A stretch of 64,000 nucleotides of DNA from Pseudomonas citronellolis (GCF_900112375.1 NZ_FOLS01000026.1:62001-126000), one strand, 5' to 3'. Positions 1 to 7,810 are shown, numbered from the stretch's first letter. Numbers and translations: made by a program. The notes: generated by a model from the letters alone, not told the origin.

Positions 1-278
1 TCAACTTCGACCCGCGCTCGATCATCTGGAACACCGAGGTCGGCGTCATCGTCGACAGCCCGGAGCTGGCGGAGCAGACGCGCAAGCTGGCGCTGGCCGG
101 GATGTCGCCCAGTGTCAGCTATCAGGTGCGCATCGACCGCAGCGGCAGCCGACCGAGGCTGACCTGGGTCGACGAGCGCGGCGGCCATCCGCACGTGCTG
201 CACCACGAGCCGGGCAGCCTGTGGCGCCGCTTCAACGCCTGGATTGCCGGGGCCATCGGGCTGGAAAGAATGCTGTAG
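1..278 (+). CDS. Phospholipase D / cardiolipin synthase-like protein, C-terminal fragment
   Basis: The gene enters from the left edge, and its last 91 codons are read in the frame beginning at base 3. The fragment starts with NFDPRSIIWNTEVGVIVDS, the stretch that normally follows the second HKD motif of phospholipase D superfamily proteins (N-x-D-x-R-S then N-T-E). It ends LWRRFNAWIAGAIGLERML. Related bacterial proteins are secreted or membrane-associated phosphatidyltransferases or phospholipases. The HKD catalytic motifs lie outside the window, so activity cannot be judged. The TAG stop (276-278) falls inside the first bases of a degenerate REP-like sequence. Family assignment is good; exact substrate is unknown. 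Confidence 0.75.
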   Translation, partial: NFDPRSIIWNTEVGVIVDSPELAEQTRKLALAGMSPSVSYQVRIDRSGSRPRLTWVDERGGHPHVLHHEPGSLWRRFNAWIAGAIGLERML

Positions 279-900
279 CAGCGCGCCCTGCGAGCGAAAT
301 CTCGGGCAGGGTCCGCTGCCCAGCTTTTCGTAGGAGCGAGCTTGCTCGCGAACCTTTATTCTGCGCGCCGGTCCTCCCCCCCCGTCATTCCCGCGAACGC
401 GGGAACCCAGTTGCCTCAGCTTGGGTGTTTCTGCGCCGCACCGAGTCTGCCCGACCGTCTTGTTTCGCCCCCTCGGGCGAGTCCCTTTTGTCAAACGCCA
501 CAAAAGGAACCAAAAAGGCTTGCCCCAACATACGGGCCCGATAAAGCCGGGCTACCCTCACGAACTCCCCCGCCACGGAGGCCCGCCCCGAGGGTACGTC
601 CCTGTAGCCCACGAGGCTCTCGCGACATCCATGTCGCATGACCTCCTGAGCGCGGGTTTCGCTCGGCCTTCTGAAGGGGCGTTTCGGTGCGCTCGGATGT
701 TTCCCTGGAAATCCTGCTTTTCGTAGGAGCGAGCTTGCTCGCGAACCCTGGGTTCCCGCGTTCGCGGGAATGACGAGGTGGGGTTAGGCGTTTCAGGATG
801 ACTCAGGATTCTCCCTTCGCTCAGGACAGCCCCCTCTCCCTTCAGGGCGGGGCGCGCAGCCGAGGGTTGGGGAGAGGGCGCTCTTAAACCCAGCACCTAA
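275..900. repeat. Composite repeat region between the PLD gene and the MFS gene
   Basis: No gene is credible here. The region is a chain of palindromic repeats. A degenerate REP of the GTAGGAGCGCGCCCTGCGCG type spans about 275-320. A GTAGGAGCGAGCTTGCTCGCG unit is at about 329-353. A dRS3-like unit (CATTCCCGCG-AA-CGCGGGAA) is at about 383-408. The 226-bp core element follows (462-687, listed separately), then another GAGCGAGCTTGCTCGCG unit (721-746), an inverted CGCGTTCGCGGGAATG unit (748-772) and a CCCTCTCCC...GGGGAGAGGG unit (831-878). Short reading frames here are translations of repeats. The same set recurs at 4618-5400. Confidence 0.8.
462..687 (+). repeat. 226-bp multi-hairpin repeat element, copy 1
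   Basis: This copy matches the reverse complement of 4930-5155 closely over its whole length. It contains several inverted repeats: CCTTTTGT (484-491) pairs with ACAAAAGG (500-507); GCCCG pairs with CGGGC near 537-558 around a loop that differs between copies; GCGACAT (622-628) pairs with ATGTCGC (631-637) across two bases. No convincing reading frame with a ribosome-binding site is present. It could be a non-autonomous mobile repeat or a structured RNA; nothing here decides between these. Confidence 0.7.
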
Positions 901-964
901 AGCTCCATTCGCGAGCAAGAACCAGGCATCCCCCCGCTCCTCCGAAGAGCAATGAGCCCTGAAC

Positions 965-2134
965 CTAACGCCCGCTAGCCTCCGGCAGTTCATCACCCTG
1001 CAACTCCGCCGGCGGCAAGCCCTTGCGCCATACCAGCACGACGAAACCAAAGGCACCCAAGGCCATCATCAGCGGCAGCGCATGGCCGCTCACCCACTGG
1101 CTCACCGCGCCGGTGGTCAGCGGCCCGATCAGGCAGCCGATGCCCCACAGCTGGGCGATGTGCGCGTTGGCGCGGACCAGCGCATCGTCGCGGTAGCGCT
1201 CGCCGATGAGGATCAGCGACAGGGTGAACAACCCGCCGGCGCTCGCGCCGAACAGCACCAGCACCGGCCAGATCGCCGGCCCGTGCAGCAGCAGCGGGAT
1301 GCCCAGGCTGCTCAGCAGCAGGACGATGCCGCAGCCCTTGAACAGCGTCTGCCGCGACACCCGGTCGGCCAGCCAGCCGATGGGAAGCTGCAGCAGCGCG
1401 TCGCCCACCACCACCACCGTGACCATGGTCAGCGCCACCGCCTGGGTGAAGCCCTGGCGCACGCCGTAGACCGGCAGCAGGGTGAGGATCATCGCCTCGA
1501 AACCGGCGAACAGCACCACCGCCCAGGCGATGGCCGGCAGCTTGGCGCAGAAGGCGAACAGGCCGCGCCCCGAGGCGCTGTGCGGGTCCACCCTGGGCGC
1601 GCCACCGCGACCGACGAGCAGCAGCGAACCGCACACCAGCAGGCCGACGCCCAGCCAGAAGCCGCGGTCGTCGGCGGTGCCGATGAAGGTCAGCAGCACC
1701 GGGCCGGACAGCTGGCTCAGCGCATAGCCGGTGCCGTACAGGGCCACCAGGCGGCCGCGCCATTTCTCCACGGCCAGTTGGTTGATCCAGCTTTCGCCGA
1801 GGATGAACACCACGGTCAGTTGCACGCCGATCAGCAGGCGCAGCACCAGCCACACCGGGTAGTTCTGCAGCAGCGCCAGCAGGCCGACGGAAAAGGCTCC
1901 GCTGAGCAGGCACCAGCGCATCAGCCGAGGCGTGCCGAGGCGGGCGGCCAGGCGCCCGGAGATCAGCGCGCCGAGCAGCACGCCGGCGGCCGGTGTGGCA
2001 GCCATCACGCCGATGGCGAAGCTGCCGTAGCCCCAGCCTTCCAGGCGCAAGGACACCAGCGGCATGGTCAGGCCGAGGGCCAGGCCGATGCTGATGACCG
2101 ACAGGCAGACAGCAGAATAGGCACCCCAACGCAT
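965..2134 (-). CDS. MFS transporter, YcaD-like
   Basis: This is a 389-residue inner-membrane protein with about 12 hydrophobic segments. It begins MRWGAYSAVCLSVISIGLALGLTMPLVSLRLEG and shows the MFS loop 2-3 pattern GRLAARLGTPRLMR. Overall it resembles the YcaD-like group of major facilitator transporters, whose substrates are mostly unknown. The frame stays open 58 codons further upstream, but that stretch is Arg/Gly/Pro-rich and lacks a signal. ATG at 2134 has a GGGAG ribosome-binding site about 6 bases upstream, so I chose it. It is transcribed in the same direction as kauB but separated by hairpins, so probably independently. In PAO1 the equivalent position next to kauB is also an MFS gene (from memory). 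Confidence 0.85.
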   Translation of the reverse strand: MRWGAYSAVCLSVISIGLALGLTMPLVSLRLEGWGYGSFAIGVMAATPAAGVLLGALISGRLAARLGTPRLMRWCLLSGAFSVGLLALLQNYPVWLVLRLLIGVQLTVVFILGESWINQLAVEKWRGRLVALYGTGYALSQLSGPVLLTFIGTADDRGFWLGVGLLVCGSLLLVGRGGAPRVDPHSASGRGLFAFCAKLPAIAWAVVLFAGFEAMILTLLPVYGVRQGFTQAVALTMVTVVVVGDALLQLPIGWLADRVSRQTLFKGCGIVLLLSSLGIPLLLHGPAIWPVLVLFGASAGGLFTLSLILIGERYRDDALVRANAHIAQLWGIGCLIGPLTTGAVSQWVSGHALPLMMALGAFGFVVLVWRKGLPPAELQGDELPEASGR

Positions 2135-2200
2135 TGTCGTTCTCCCGTTCCATCCGGAGCGCACTCCGGGCCAGAGGCCGAGCCCGGCGCGCAATGCAAA

Positions 2201-2232
2201 GCGGCCGGGCTCCCCAAGGGAAACCCGGCCGC
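2201..2232 (-). terminator. GC-rich hairpin downstream of kauB / upstream of the MFS gene
   Basis: GCGGCCGGG (2201-2209) pairs perfectly with CCCGGCCGC (2224-2232) around a 14-base loop. Read on the minus strand it is followed by TTTGCATT, a weak U-tract. It may terminate kauB transcription or lie in the leader of the MFS gene. Confidence 0.35.
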
Positions 2233-2319
2233 GGGTATGGCTCTTTGTCAGAGCCGGCCCCGGCGAGGGGGCCGACCTTGTAAGCCTTTTGACTCTGGAC
2301 TTCGCCACGGAGGGCGCGA

Positions 2320-2437
2320 GCTAGAGCCAGGCAAGGCGTGATCGGATTCGGACGCGCAGTTTACTCCAGTAAATGAGCAGGCCGAATCCGATCACAACGC
2401 AGCATGGCCGACGCGCAGCCCCTCCGAACGTTACTAC
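2320..2437 (-). repeat. Long-stem hairpin element with nested TTTACTnnAGTAAA loop
   Basis: A perfect 14-bp stem, GTGATCGGATTCGG (2338-2351) with CCGAATCCGATCAC (2382-2395), encloses a 30-base loop. The loop contains its own palindrome TTTACT-CC-AGTAAA (2360-2373). Flanks read GCCAGGCAAGGC on the left and AACGCAGCATGGCC on the right. It sits immediately after the kauB stop codon, so it may act at the 3' end of that transcript. I recall sequences with the same flanks and loop but different stem sequence in other gammaproteobacteria; that is memory and was not checked. Confidence 0.6.
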
Positions 2438-3927
2438 AGCTTGATCCAGGTAGCCTTCAGTTCAGTGTACTTGTCGAAGGCGTGCAGCGACTTGTCACGG
2501 CCGTTGCCCGACTGCTTGAAGCCACCGAACGGAGCGGTCATGTCGCCGCCGTCGTACTGGTTGATCCACACGCTGCCGGCGCGCAGGGCCCTGCCGATCA
2601 GGTGGGCCTTGGACAGGTTGCTGGTCCAGACCGCGGCGGCCAGGCCGTACGGGGTGTCGTTGGCGATGCGCACGGCTTCCTCGGCGTTCTCGAACTCGAT
2701 CACCGACAGCACCGGCCCGAAGATTTCCTCGCGGGCGATGCGCATGGCGTTGGTCACACCGTCGAAGATGGTCGGCTCGACGTAGGTGCCGCCGGTCTCT
2801 TCCAGGGTGCGCTTGCCGCCGGCCACCAGCTTGGCGCCGTCGTCGTGGCCGGCCTGGATGTAGCTCAGCACGTTGTTCATCTGGGTGGTGTCGACCAGCG
2901 CGCCGACGTTGGTTTCCGGGTCCAGCGGGTTGCCCGGCTTCCAGGCCTTCAGCGCTTCGACCACCAGCGGCAGGAACTCGGCCTTGATGGATTTCTCCAC
3001 CAGCAGGCGGGAACCGGCGGTGCACACTTCGCCCTGGTTGAAGGCGATGGCGCTGGCGGCGGACTCGGCGGCGGCCTTCAGGTCAGGCGCGTCGGCGAAG
3101 ACGATGTTCGGGCTCTTGCCGCCGGCTTCCAGCCATACGCGCTTCATATTCGACTCGCCGGCGTAGACCATCAGTTGCTTGGCGATCTTGGTCGAGCCGG
3201 TGAACACCAGGGTGTCGACGTCCATGTGCAGGGCCAGGGCCTTGCCCACGGTGTGGCCGAAGCCCGGCAGGATGTTCAGCACGCCTTTCGGGATGCCGGC
3301 CTCGACGGCCAGCTGGGCGACGCGGATGGCGGTCAGCGGCGACTTCTCGGACGGCTTGAGGATCACCGAGTTGCCGGTGGCCAGGGCCGGGCCGAGCTTC
3401 CAGCAGGACATCAGCAGGGGGAAGTTCCACGGCACGATGGCGGCGACCACGCCCACGGCTTCGCGGGTGACCAGGCCCAACTGGTCATGCGGGGTGGCGG
3501 CGACTTCGTCGTAGACCTTGTCGATGGCTTCGGCATTCCAGCGGATGCTGTTGGCGGCGCTGGCGACGTCGATGTTCAGCGCATCGCTGATCGGCTTGCC
3601 CATGTCCAGGGTTTCCAGCAGGGCCAGCTCTTCGGCGTGCTGCATCATCAGCTCGGCGAAGCGGATCATGACCTTCTTGCGCTTGGCCGGCGCCTGGCGC
3701 GACCACACGCCGGACTCGAAGGCGGCACGGGCAACCTGCACGGCGCGCTCGGCGTCGGCGGCGTCGCAGCTGGCGACCTTGGCCAGGAAGCGGCCATCCA
3801 CCGGGCTGATGCAGTCGAAGGTGGCGCCATCGGCGGCATCGACGTACTGGCCGTCGACGAAGGCGCGGCCTTCGATCTTCAGGTTCTGGGCGCGAGCTTC
3901 CCAGTCGGCGCGAGTGAGGGTACTCAT
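2434..3927 (-). CDS. kauB: NAD(P)+-dependent aldehyde dehydrogenase, KauB/PuuC type
   Basis: The 497-residue protein has full aldehyde dehydrogenase length. Visible family features are PWNFPLLMSCWKLGPALATGNSVILKPSE in the cofactor-binding region, the general-base Glu267 in LEAGGKSPN, and the catalytic Cys302 in NQGEVCTAGSR. It closely resembles P. aeruginosa KauB, which oxidises aldehydes from polyamine, 4-guanidinobutyrate and GABA-related catabolism to the acids in the cytosol. The ATG is preceded by AGAGGA at good spacing. A divergent cupin gene lies upstream. In PAO1 an aminotransferase gene (gabT2) sits next to kauB, as I recall; it is absent here. The substrate is inferred from similarity; related aldehydes are equally possible. 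Confidence 0.9.
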   Translation of the reverse strand: MSTLTRADWEARAQNLKIEGRAFVDGQYVDAADGATFDCISPVDGRFLAKVASCDAADAERAVQVARAAFESGVWSRQAPAKRKKVMIRFAELMMQHAEELALLETLDMGKPISDALNIDVASAANSIRWNAEAIDKVYDEVAATPHDQLGLVTREAVGVVAAIVPWNFPLLMSCWKLGPALATGNSVILKPSEKSPLTAIRVAQLAVEAGIPKGVLNILPGFGHTVGKALALHMDVDTLVFTGSTKIAKQLMVYAGESNMKRVWLEAGGKSPNIVFADAPDLKAAAESAASAIAFNQGEVCTAGSRLLVEKSIKAEFLPLVVEALKAWKPGNPLDPETNVGALVDTTQMNNVLSYIQAGHDDGAKLVAGGKRTLEETGGTYVEPTIFDGVTNAMRIAREEIFGPVLSVIEFENAEEAVRIANDTPYGLAAAVWTSNLSKAHLIGRALRAGSVWINQYDGGDMTAPFGGFKQSGNGRDKSLHAFDKYTELKATWIKL

Positions 3928-4073
3928 GACAACTTGTCCTCTTATTGAATTACTTATCGAAGTCCCGGCGCCCCGGGGATGGGCGCGCTGTCAGAAATTC
4001 TGCAAGGCGGCGCGAGGGCCACGCTGTCCGCCACCCTAAACCGGGATGGGCGAATTTTCAATATTTTTGACAC

Positions 4074-4085
4074 TTTGGCGCCAAA
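4074..4085. promoter_or_regulatory. 12-bp palindrome in the kauB/cupin divergent region
   Basis: TTTGGCGCCAAA is a perfect palindrome located between the divergent kauB and cupin genes, in the only AT-richer stretch of the 270-bp gap. It could be a regulator-binding site. No regulator gene is adjacent, so the assignment is speculative. Confidence 0.3.
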
Positions 4086-4197
4086 ACGCCTTGTCACGTT
4101 CGTTTTATTAAACATAGACTCGATTGATTACGCCTCCGTCCGGGCCCGCCCGCAGTGGCGGAGCACTCGTACAACCCACAATAAAACGAGAGTCAGC

Positions 4198-4560
4198 ATG
4201 AACATCGAGCAGATCGTCGACTTCGCCCAGGCCGGCACCACCGCCGAGCACTACCGCCCGGCGCCGGAGAAGGTCCTCAAGGGCGATCCCGAGCAAAGCG
4301 TGCGCAACCACTACGCCAGCCCCTGTGGCCAGTTCAACGTCGGCATCTGGGAAGGCGCGGTCGGCCACTGGACCGTCAGCTACACCGAGCACGAATACTG
4401 CGAGATCCTCCAGGGCGTGTCGGTGATCCGCGATGCCGACGGCGGCGCCAAGACCGTGCGCACCGGCGATCGCTTCGTTATCCCGGCCGGCTTCAAGGGC
4501 ACCTGGGAGGTGTTGGAGCCTTGCCGCAAGGTTTATGTGATCTTCGAGCAGAAGGCTTGA
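4198..4560 (+). CDS. Cupin-domain protein (DUF861-like)
   Basis: This 120-residue cytosolic protein carries a single cupin barrel. The C-terminal half has EHEYCEILQGVSVIRDADGGAKTVRTGDRFVIPAGFKGTWEVLEPCRKVYVIFEQ, matching the (S)-ureidoglycine aminohydrolase-like cupin pattern (E-x4-L-x-G...G-D-x-F-x-I-P-x-G-x-x-G-x-W). The function of this group is generally unknown. The start is set by the ATG after GAGAGTCAGC; longer frames upstream lack a binding site. It is divergent from kauB and followed by a strong terminator, so it is probably monocistronic. Its conserved position suggests a role near amine catabolism, but that is only inference. Confidence 0.8.
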   Translation: MNIEQIVDFAQAGTTAEHYRPAPEKVLKGDPEQSVRNHYASPCGQFNVGIWEGAVGHWTVSYTEHEYCEILQGVSVIRDADGGAKTVRTGDRFVIPAGFKGTWEVLEPCRKVYVIFEQKA

Positions 4561-4573
4561 TAGCTGTTTGACG

Positions 4574-4614
4574 AAAAAACGCCGCTTTTCCGGTGAGGGG
4601 AAGCGGCGTTTTTG
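4574..4614 (+). terminator. Rho-independent terminator of the cupin gene
   Basis: The hairpin AAACGCCGCTT...AAGCGGCGTTT is followed by TTTTG on the plus strand, 14 bases after the cupin stop codon. The A-run on the left side could also let it act on the opposite strand. Confidence 0.85.
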
Positions 4615-4617
4615 TTT

Positions 4618-5400
4618 CTGCGTGGTGCCCGCATTTCGTAGGAGCGAGCTTGCTCGCGAACAGTGGTTACCGGTGACGTGGGTGTTGGGCTCAAGAGTGC
4701 CCTCTCCCCAACCCTCGGCTGCGCGCCCCGCCCTGAAGGGAGAGGGGGCTGTTCGGAGTGGGTGGGGAGTTTGGAGTCAGCCTGGAACACCTAATCCCAC
4801 ATCGTCATTCCCGCGAACGCGGGAACCCAGTGACTGCGGGGTTCGCGAGCAAGCTCGCTCCTACGAAAAGCAAAAGCAGCTCTGCTCTGGCTTTTGCTCT
4901 TGGACTTCCAGAGAAACCTCCGCGCACTCCGAAACGCCCCTTCAGAAGGCCGAGCGAAACCCCCGCTCAGGAGGTCATGCGACATGGATGTCGCGAGAGC
5001 CCCGCGGGCTACAGGGACGTACCCTCGGGGCGGGCCTCCGTGGCGGGGGAATTCGCGAGGGTAGCCCGACTCTGTCGGGCCCGTATGCGGGGCAAGCCTT
5101 TTTGGTTCCTTTTGTGGCGTTTGACAAAAGGGACTCGCCCGAGGGGGCGAAACGAGAAATCTCCGCAGACTCGGAGCGGCGCGCTACACCAAGCAAGAAG
5201 GCAGCTGGGTTCCCGCGTTCGCGGGAATGACGAGGGTGGGAGGATGGCGCCTGACCGACACGTCGCTCAGGACAGCCCCCTCTCCCTTCAGGGCGGGGCG
5301 CGCAGCCGAGGGTTGGGGAGAGGGCGCTCTTAACCCCAGCACCTACGCCACCCGCAAACTCCGTTCGCGAGCAAGCTCGCTCCTACAAAAGCCCCCGCCA
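4618..5400. repeat. Composite repeat region between the cupin gene and rpmG
   Basis: There is no credible gene. Components in order: GAGCGAGCTTGCTCGCG unit (4637-4660), inverted CCCTCTCC...GGAGAGGG unit (4699-4750), dRS3-like CATTCCCGCGAACGCGGGAA unit (4804-4829), inverted GCGAGCAAGCTCGC unit (4844-4866), the 226-bp core in inverted orientation (4930-5155), an inverted dRS3-like unit (5208-5231), a CCCTCTCCC unit (5275-5327) and an inverted GCGAGCAAGCTCGC unit (5365-5388). The components match those at 275-900, with the core flipped. Confidence 0.8.
4930..5155 (-). repeat. 226-bp multi-hairpin repeat element, copy 2 (inverted)
   Basis: This is the reverse complement of the element at 462-687 with a modest number of differences. 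The three stems are preserved: CCTTTTGT/ACAAAAGG (5108-5115 with 5124-5131), GCGACAT/ATGTCGC (4979-4994), and GCCCG/CGGGC, whose loop reads differently from copy 1. Reading frames through it differ between copies, arguing against a coding role. Confidence 0.7.
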
Positions 5401-5409
5401 TCCAGACAT

Positions 5410-5437
5410 GAAAAAACCCGCCAATTGGCGGGTTTCT
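5410..5437 (-). terminator. Rho-independent terminator of rpmB-rpmG
   Basis: The perfect palindrome AACCCGCCAATTGGCGGGTT is followed on the minus strand by a run of six T residues. It lies 19 bases past the rpmG stop codon. Confidence 0.9.
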
Positions 5438-5455
5438 TCGCAAGGGCCGGATCAA

Positions 5456-5611
5456 TTACTTGATCTTGGCTTCCTTGTAGATCACGTGCTTGCGAACGAC
5501 CGGATCGAACTTCTTGATCTCGATCTTCTCAGGCTTGGTGCGCTTGTTCTTGTCGGTGGTGTAGAAGTGGCCGGTACCGGCGCTGGACACCAGACGGATC
5601 AGTTCACGCAT
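5456..5611 (-). CDS. rpmG: 50S ribosomal protein L33
   Basis: The 51-residue protein reads [51 protein letters not shown], typical for bacterial L33. It lacks the CxxC zinc-ribbon cysteines, so it is the zinc-independent form. L33 is a small basic component of the large ribosomal subunit near the E site. It follows rpmB by 12 bases, the usual rpmB-rpmG operon, and ends at a strong terminator. The ATG has an AAGGAG binding site upstream. Confidence 0.97.
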   Translation of the reverse strand: MRELIRLVSSAGTGHFYTTDKNKRTKPEKIEIKKFDPVVRKHVIYKEAKIK

Positions 5612-5623
5612 GATTGCAGCTCC

Positions 5624-5860
5624 TTAGAATTTTTCGCCGCGGGCGCGCAGGTCGTTCAGGACGGCCTCGATGCCACGCTTGTCGATGATACGCATGCCCT
5701 TGGCGGAAACGCGCAGGCGTACGAAGCGCTTCTCGGACTCAACCCAGAAACGGTGGTGCTGCAGGTTCGGCAGGAAACGGCGGCGGGTTTTGTTGTGTGC
5801 GTGGGAAATGTTGTTCCCGGTAACCGGACCCTTACCGGTCACTTGGCAAACTCTCGACAT
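5624..5860 (-). CDS. rpmB: 50S ribosomal protein L28
   Basis: The 78-residue protein begins [52 protein letters not shown], the standard L28 sequence at its usual length. It is a structural protein of the large ribosomal subunit. It is first in the rpmB-rpmG operon with a leader of roughly 140 bases. The leader includes a CATGCC...GGCATG inverted repeat (5882-5899) just upstream of the start. Whether this hairpin has an autogenous control role is unknown. Confidence 0.98.
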   Translation of the reverse strand: MSRVCQVTGKGPVTGNNISHAHNKTRRRFLPNLQHHRFWVESEKRFVRLRVSAKGMRIIDKRGIEAVLNDLRARGEKF

Positions 5861-6006
5861 GGCTCAGCCCTCTATAAACCACATGCCAAACCCGGCATGG
5901 GTTGGCTGCTTGAACTCGTTGATACTCGGTTTCCACCCGGGTCTTACCTGTCCGACCGCCACCCGATTACGGGTCGACGGGGCAGGGCCCCAGAAAAGAG
6001 CGCAGC

Positions 6007-6036
6007 TTTATATCAGAAAGCCGCTTAGTGTCGCAA
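6007..6036 (-). promoter_or_regulatory. Sigma-70 promoter of rpmB-rpmG
   Basis: On the minus strand TTGCGA (-35, 6031-6036) is followed after 18 bases by TATAAA (-10, 6007-6012). This predicts a transcript start near 6000 and a leader of about 140 bases before rpmB. Confidence 0.6.
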
Positions 6037-6226
6037 GGGAGCAAGCGGCTTATCCACATGCCGGCGCAGCGCGGCCGCGGCCCGGCGCCCTTGCCGTTCG
6101 TCGCCTTTCACCGTTGTCCCCGGCGGCGGCTTGGTCTAGGGTAGCCGGTTCAAGGCCGACAACGGCCTTGCATGACTGCGCCCAGCCCACGGGACGGGCA
6201 TTTTCCCACCATTTCCGGAGTCCGTC

Positions 6227-7798
6227 ATGCGTCTGCTTCCCCTCGCCCTGCTGCTCGCCCCCGCCCTGGCCGGCGCCAGCACCCTCAGTGTCTGCACCGA
6301 GGCCAGCCCCGACGGCTTCGACGTCGTGCAGTTCAATGCCCTGACCACCACCAACGCCTCGGCCGACGTGCTGATGAACCGTCTGGTGGAGTTCGATGCG
6401 GCGCAGGGCAAGGTGGTGCCGAGCCTGGCCGAGAGCTGGACGGTCTCCGCCGACGGCCTGACCTACGACTTCAAGCTGCGCGGCGGAGTGAAGTTCCACC
6501 ACACCGACTACTTCAGTCCCAGCCGCGAACTGGGCGCCGACGACGTGCTGTTCAGCTTCCGGCGCATGCTCGACCCCGCCGCCCCCTGGCACAAAGTGGC
6601 GCAGAGCGGCTTCCCCCACGCCCAGTCGCTGCAGCTGCCGGCCCTGATAAAAGGCCTGGAGAAGGTCGACGAACACCAGGTGCGCTTCACCCTGAGCCAC
6701 CCCGACGCCACCTTCCTGCCCATGCTCAGCATGGGCTTCGCCTCCATCTATTCCGCCGAGTACGCCGACCAGCTGATGAAGGCCGGCACCCCGGAGAAGC
6801 TCAACGCCCAGCCCATCGGCAGCGGCCCCTTCGTCTTCAAGCGCTTCCAGAAGGACGCGCAGATCCGCTACACCGCCAACCCGGACTACTTCGCCGGCAA
6901 GCCAGCGGTGGACAACCTGCTGTTCGCCATCACCCCCGACGCCAACGTGCGACTGCAGCGCCTGAAGCGCGGCGAATGCCAGATCGCCCTGTCGCCCAAG
7001 CCGCTGGACGTCGAGGCCGCGGCCAAGGACCCGGCCCTGCGCATCGAGCAGACGCCGGCGTTCATGACCGCCTTCGTCGCCCTGAACAGCCAGCACCCGC
7101 CGCTGGACAAGCCCGAGGTGCGCCAGGCGATCAACCTCGCCTTCGACCGCCAGACCTACCTGAAGTCGGTGTTCGAGGGCAGCGCCACTGCCGCCGAGGG
7201 TGTCTACCCGCCGAACACCTGGAGCTACGCCAAGGACATCCCCGGCTATCCCCACGACCCGGCCCAGGCCAAGGCACTGCTGGAAAAGGCCGGCCTGAAG
7301 GACGGCTTCAAGACCACCATCTGGACGCGCCCCAGCGGCAGCCTGCTCAACCCCAACCCGAGCCTGGGCGCGCAGCTGCTACAGGCCGACCTGGCCAAGG
7401 TCGGCATCCAGGCCGAGATCCTCGTGATCGAGTGGGGCGAACTGATCCGCCGCGCCAAGGCCGGCGAGCACGACCTGCTGTTCATGGGCTGGGCCGGCGA
7501 CAACGGCGACCCGGACAACTTCCTCACCCCGCAGTTCTCCTGCGCCAGCGTGAAGTCCGGGCTGAACTTCGCGCGCTTCTGCGACCCGAAGCTGGACGGC
7601 CTTATCAGCCAGGGCAAGGCGCTGAGCGCACAGGACAAGCGCAGCGCGCTCTACCACGACGCCCAGCAGCTGATCCACGACCAGGCCCTGTGGCTGCCGC
7701 TGGCGCACCCCACGGCCTCGGTGCTGCTGCGCAAGGAGGTCAAGGGCTACGCCGTGAACCCGTTCGGCCGCCAGGACTTCTCCAAGGTCAGCCTCTGA
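6227..7798 (+). CDS. Periplasmic peptide-binding protein of an ABC transporter (DppA/SBP_bac_5 family)
   Basis: The 523-residue protein starts with a signal peptide (MRLLPLALLLAPALAGA, probable cleavage before STLS). It contains the SBP_bac_5 architecture: the N-terminal ADVLMNRLVEFD and VPSLAESWTVSADGLTYDFKLRGGVKFH signature, then the central and C-terminal lobes ending GYAVNPFGRQDFSKVSL. It binds di- or oligopeptides in the periplasm and delivers them to a Dpp-type permease. No permease or ATPase genes are next to it, so it must share a transporter encoded elsewhere; orphan Dpp binding proteins are common in Pseudomonas. The start is supported by a CCGGAG site. A GC-rich hairpin follows the stop. 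Confidence 0.88.
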   Translation: MRLLPLALLLAPALAGASTLSVCTEASPDGFDVVQFNALTTTNASADVLMNRLVEFDAAQGKVVPSLAESWTVSADGLTYDFKLRGGVKFHHTDYFSPSRELGADDVLFSFRRMLDPAAPWHKVAQSGFPHAQSLQLPALIKGLEKVDEHQVRFTLSHPDATFLPMLSMGFASIYSAEYADQLMKAGTPEKLNAQPIGSGPFVFKRFQKDAQIRYTANPDYFAGKPAVDNLLFAITPDANVRLQRLKRGECQIALSPKPLDVEAAAKDPALRIEQTPAFMTAFVALNSQHPPLDKPEVRQAINLAFDRQTYLKSVFEGSATAAEGVYPPNTWSYAKDIPGYPHDPAQAKALLEKAGLKDGFKTTIWTRPSGSLLNPNPSLGAQLLQADLAKVGIQAEILVIEWGELIRRAKAGEHDLLFMGWAGDNGDPDNFLTPQFSCASVKSGLNFARFCDPKLDGLISQGKALSAQDKRSALYHDAQQLIHDQALWLPLAHPTASVLLRKEVKGYAVNPFGRQDFSKVSL

Positions 7799-7810
7799 AG
7801 CGCCGTTCAA

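Noticed and set aside
2135-2308. Upstream extension of the MFS gene (58 more codons)
   Set aside because: The extension is Arg/Pro/Gly-rich, overlaps the GC hairpin and has no ribosome-binding site; ATG at 2134 has one.
2404-3948. Long plus-strand open frame of 514 codons opposite kauB
   Set aside because: Amino acid composition is dominated by Gly/Ala/His/Gln/Arg/Asp without domain features, and the opposite strand encodes a complete aldehyde dehydrogenase. It is a high-GC shadow.
4568-5230. 220-codon frame in the composite repeat region
   Set aside because: It is a translation of REP, dRS3-like and core repeats; the two copies of the core do not keep one reading frame and there is no ribosome-binding site.
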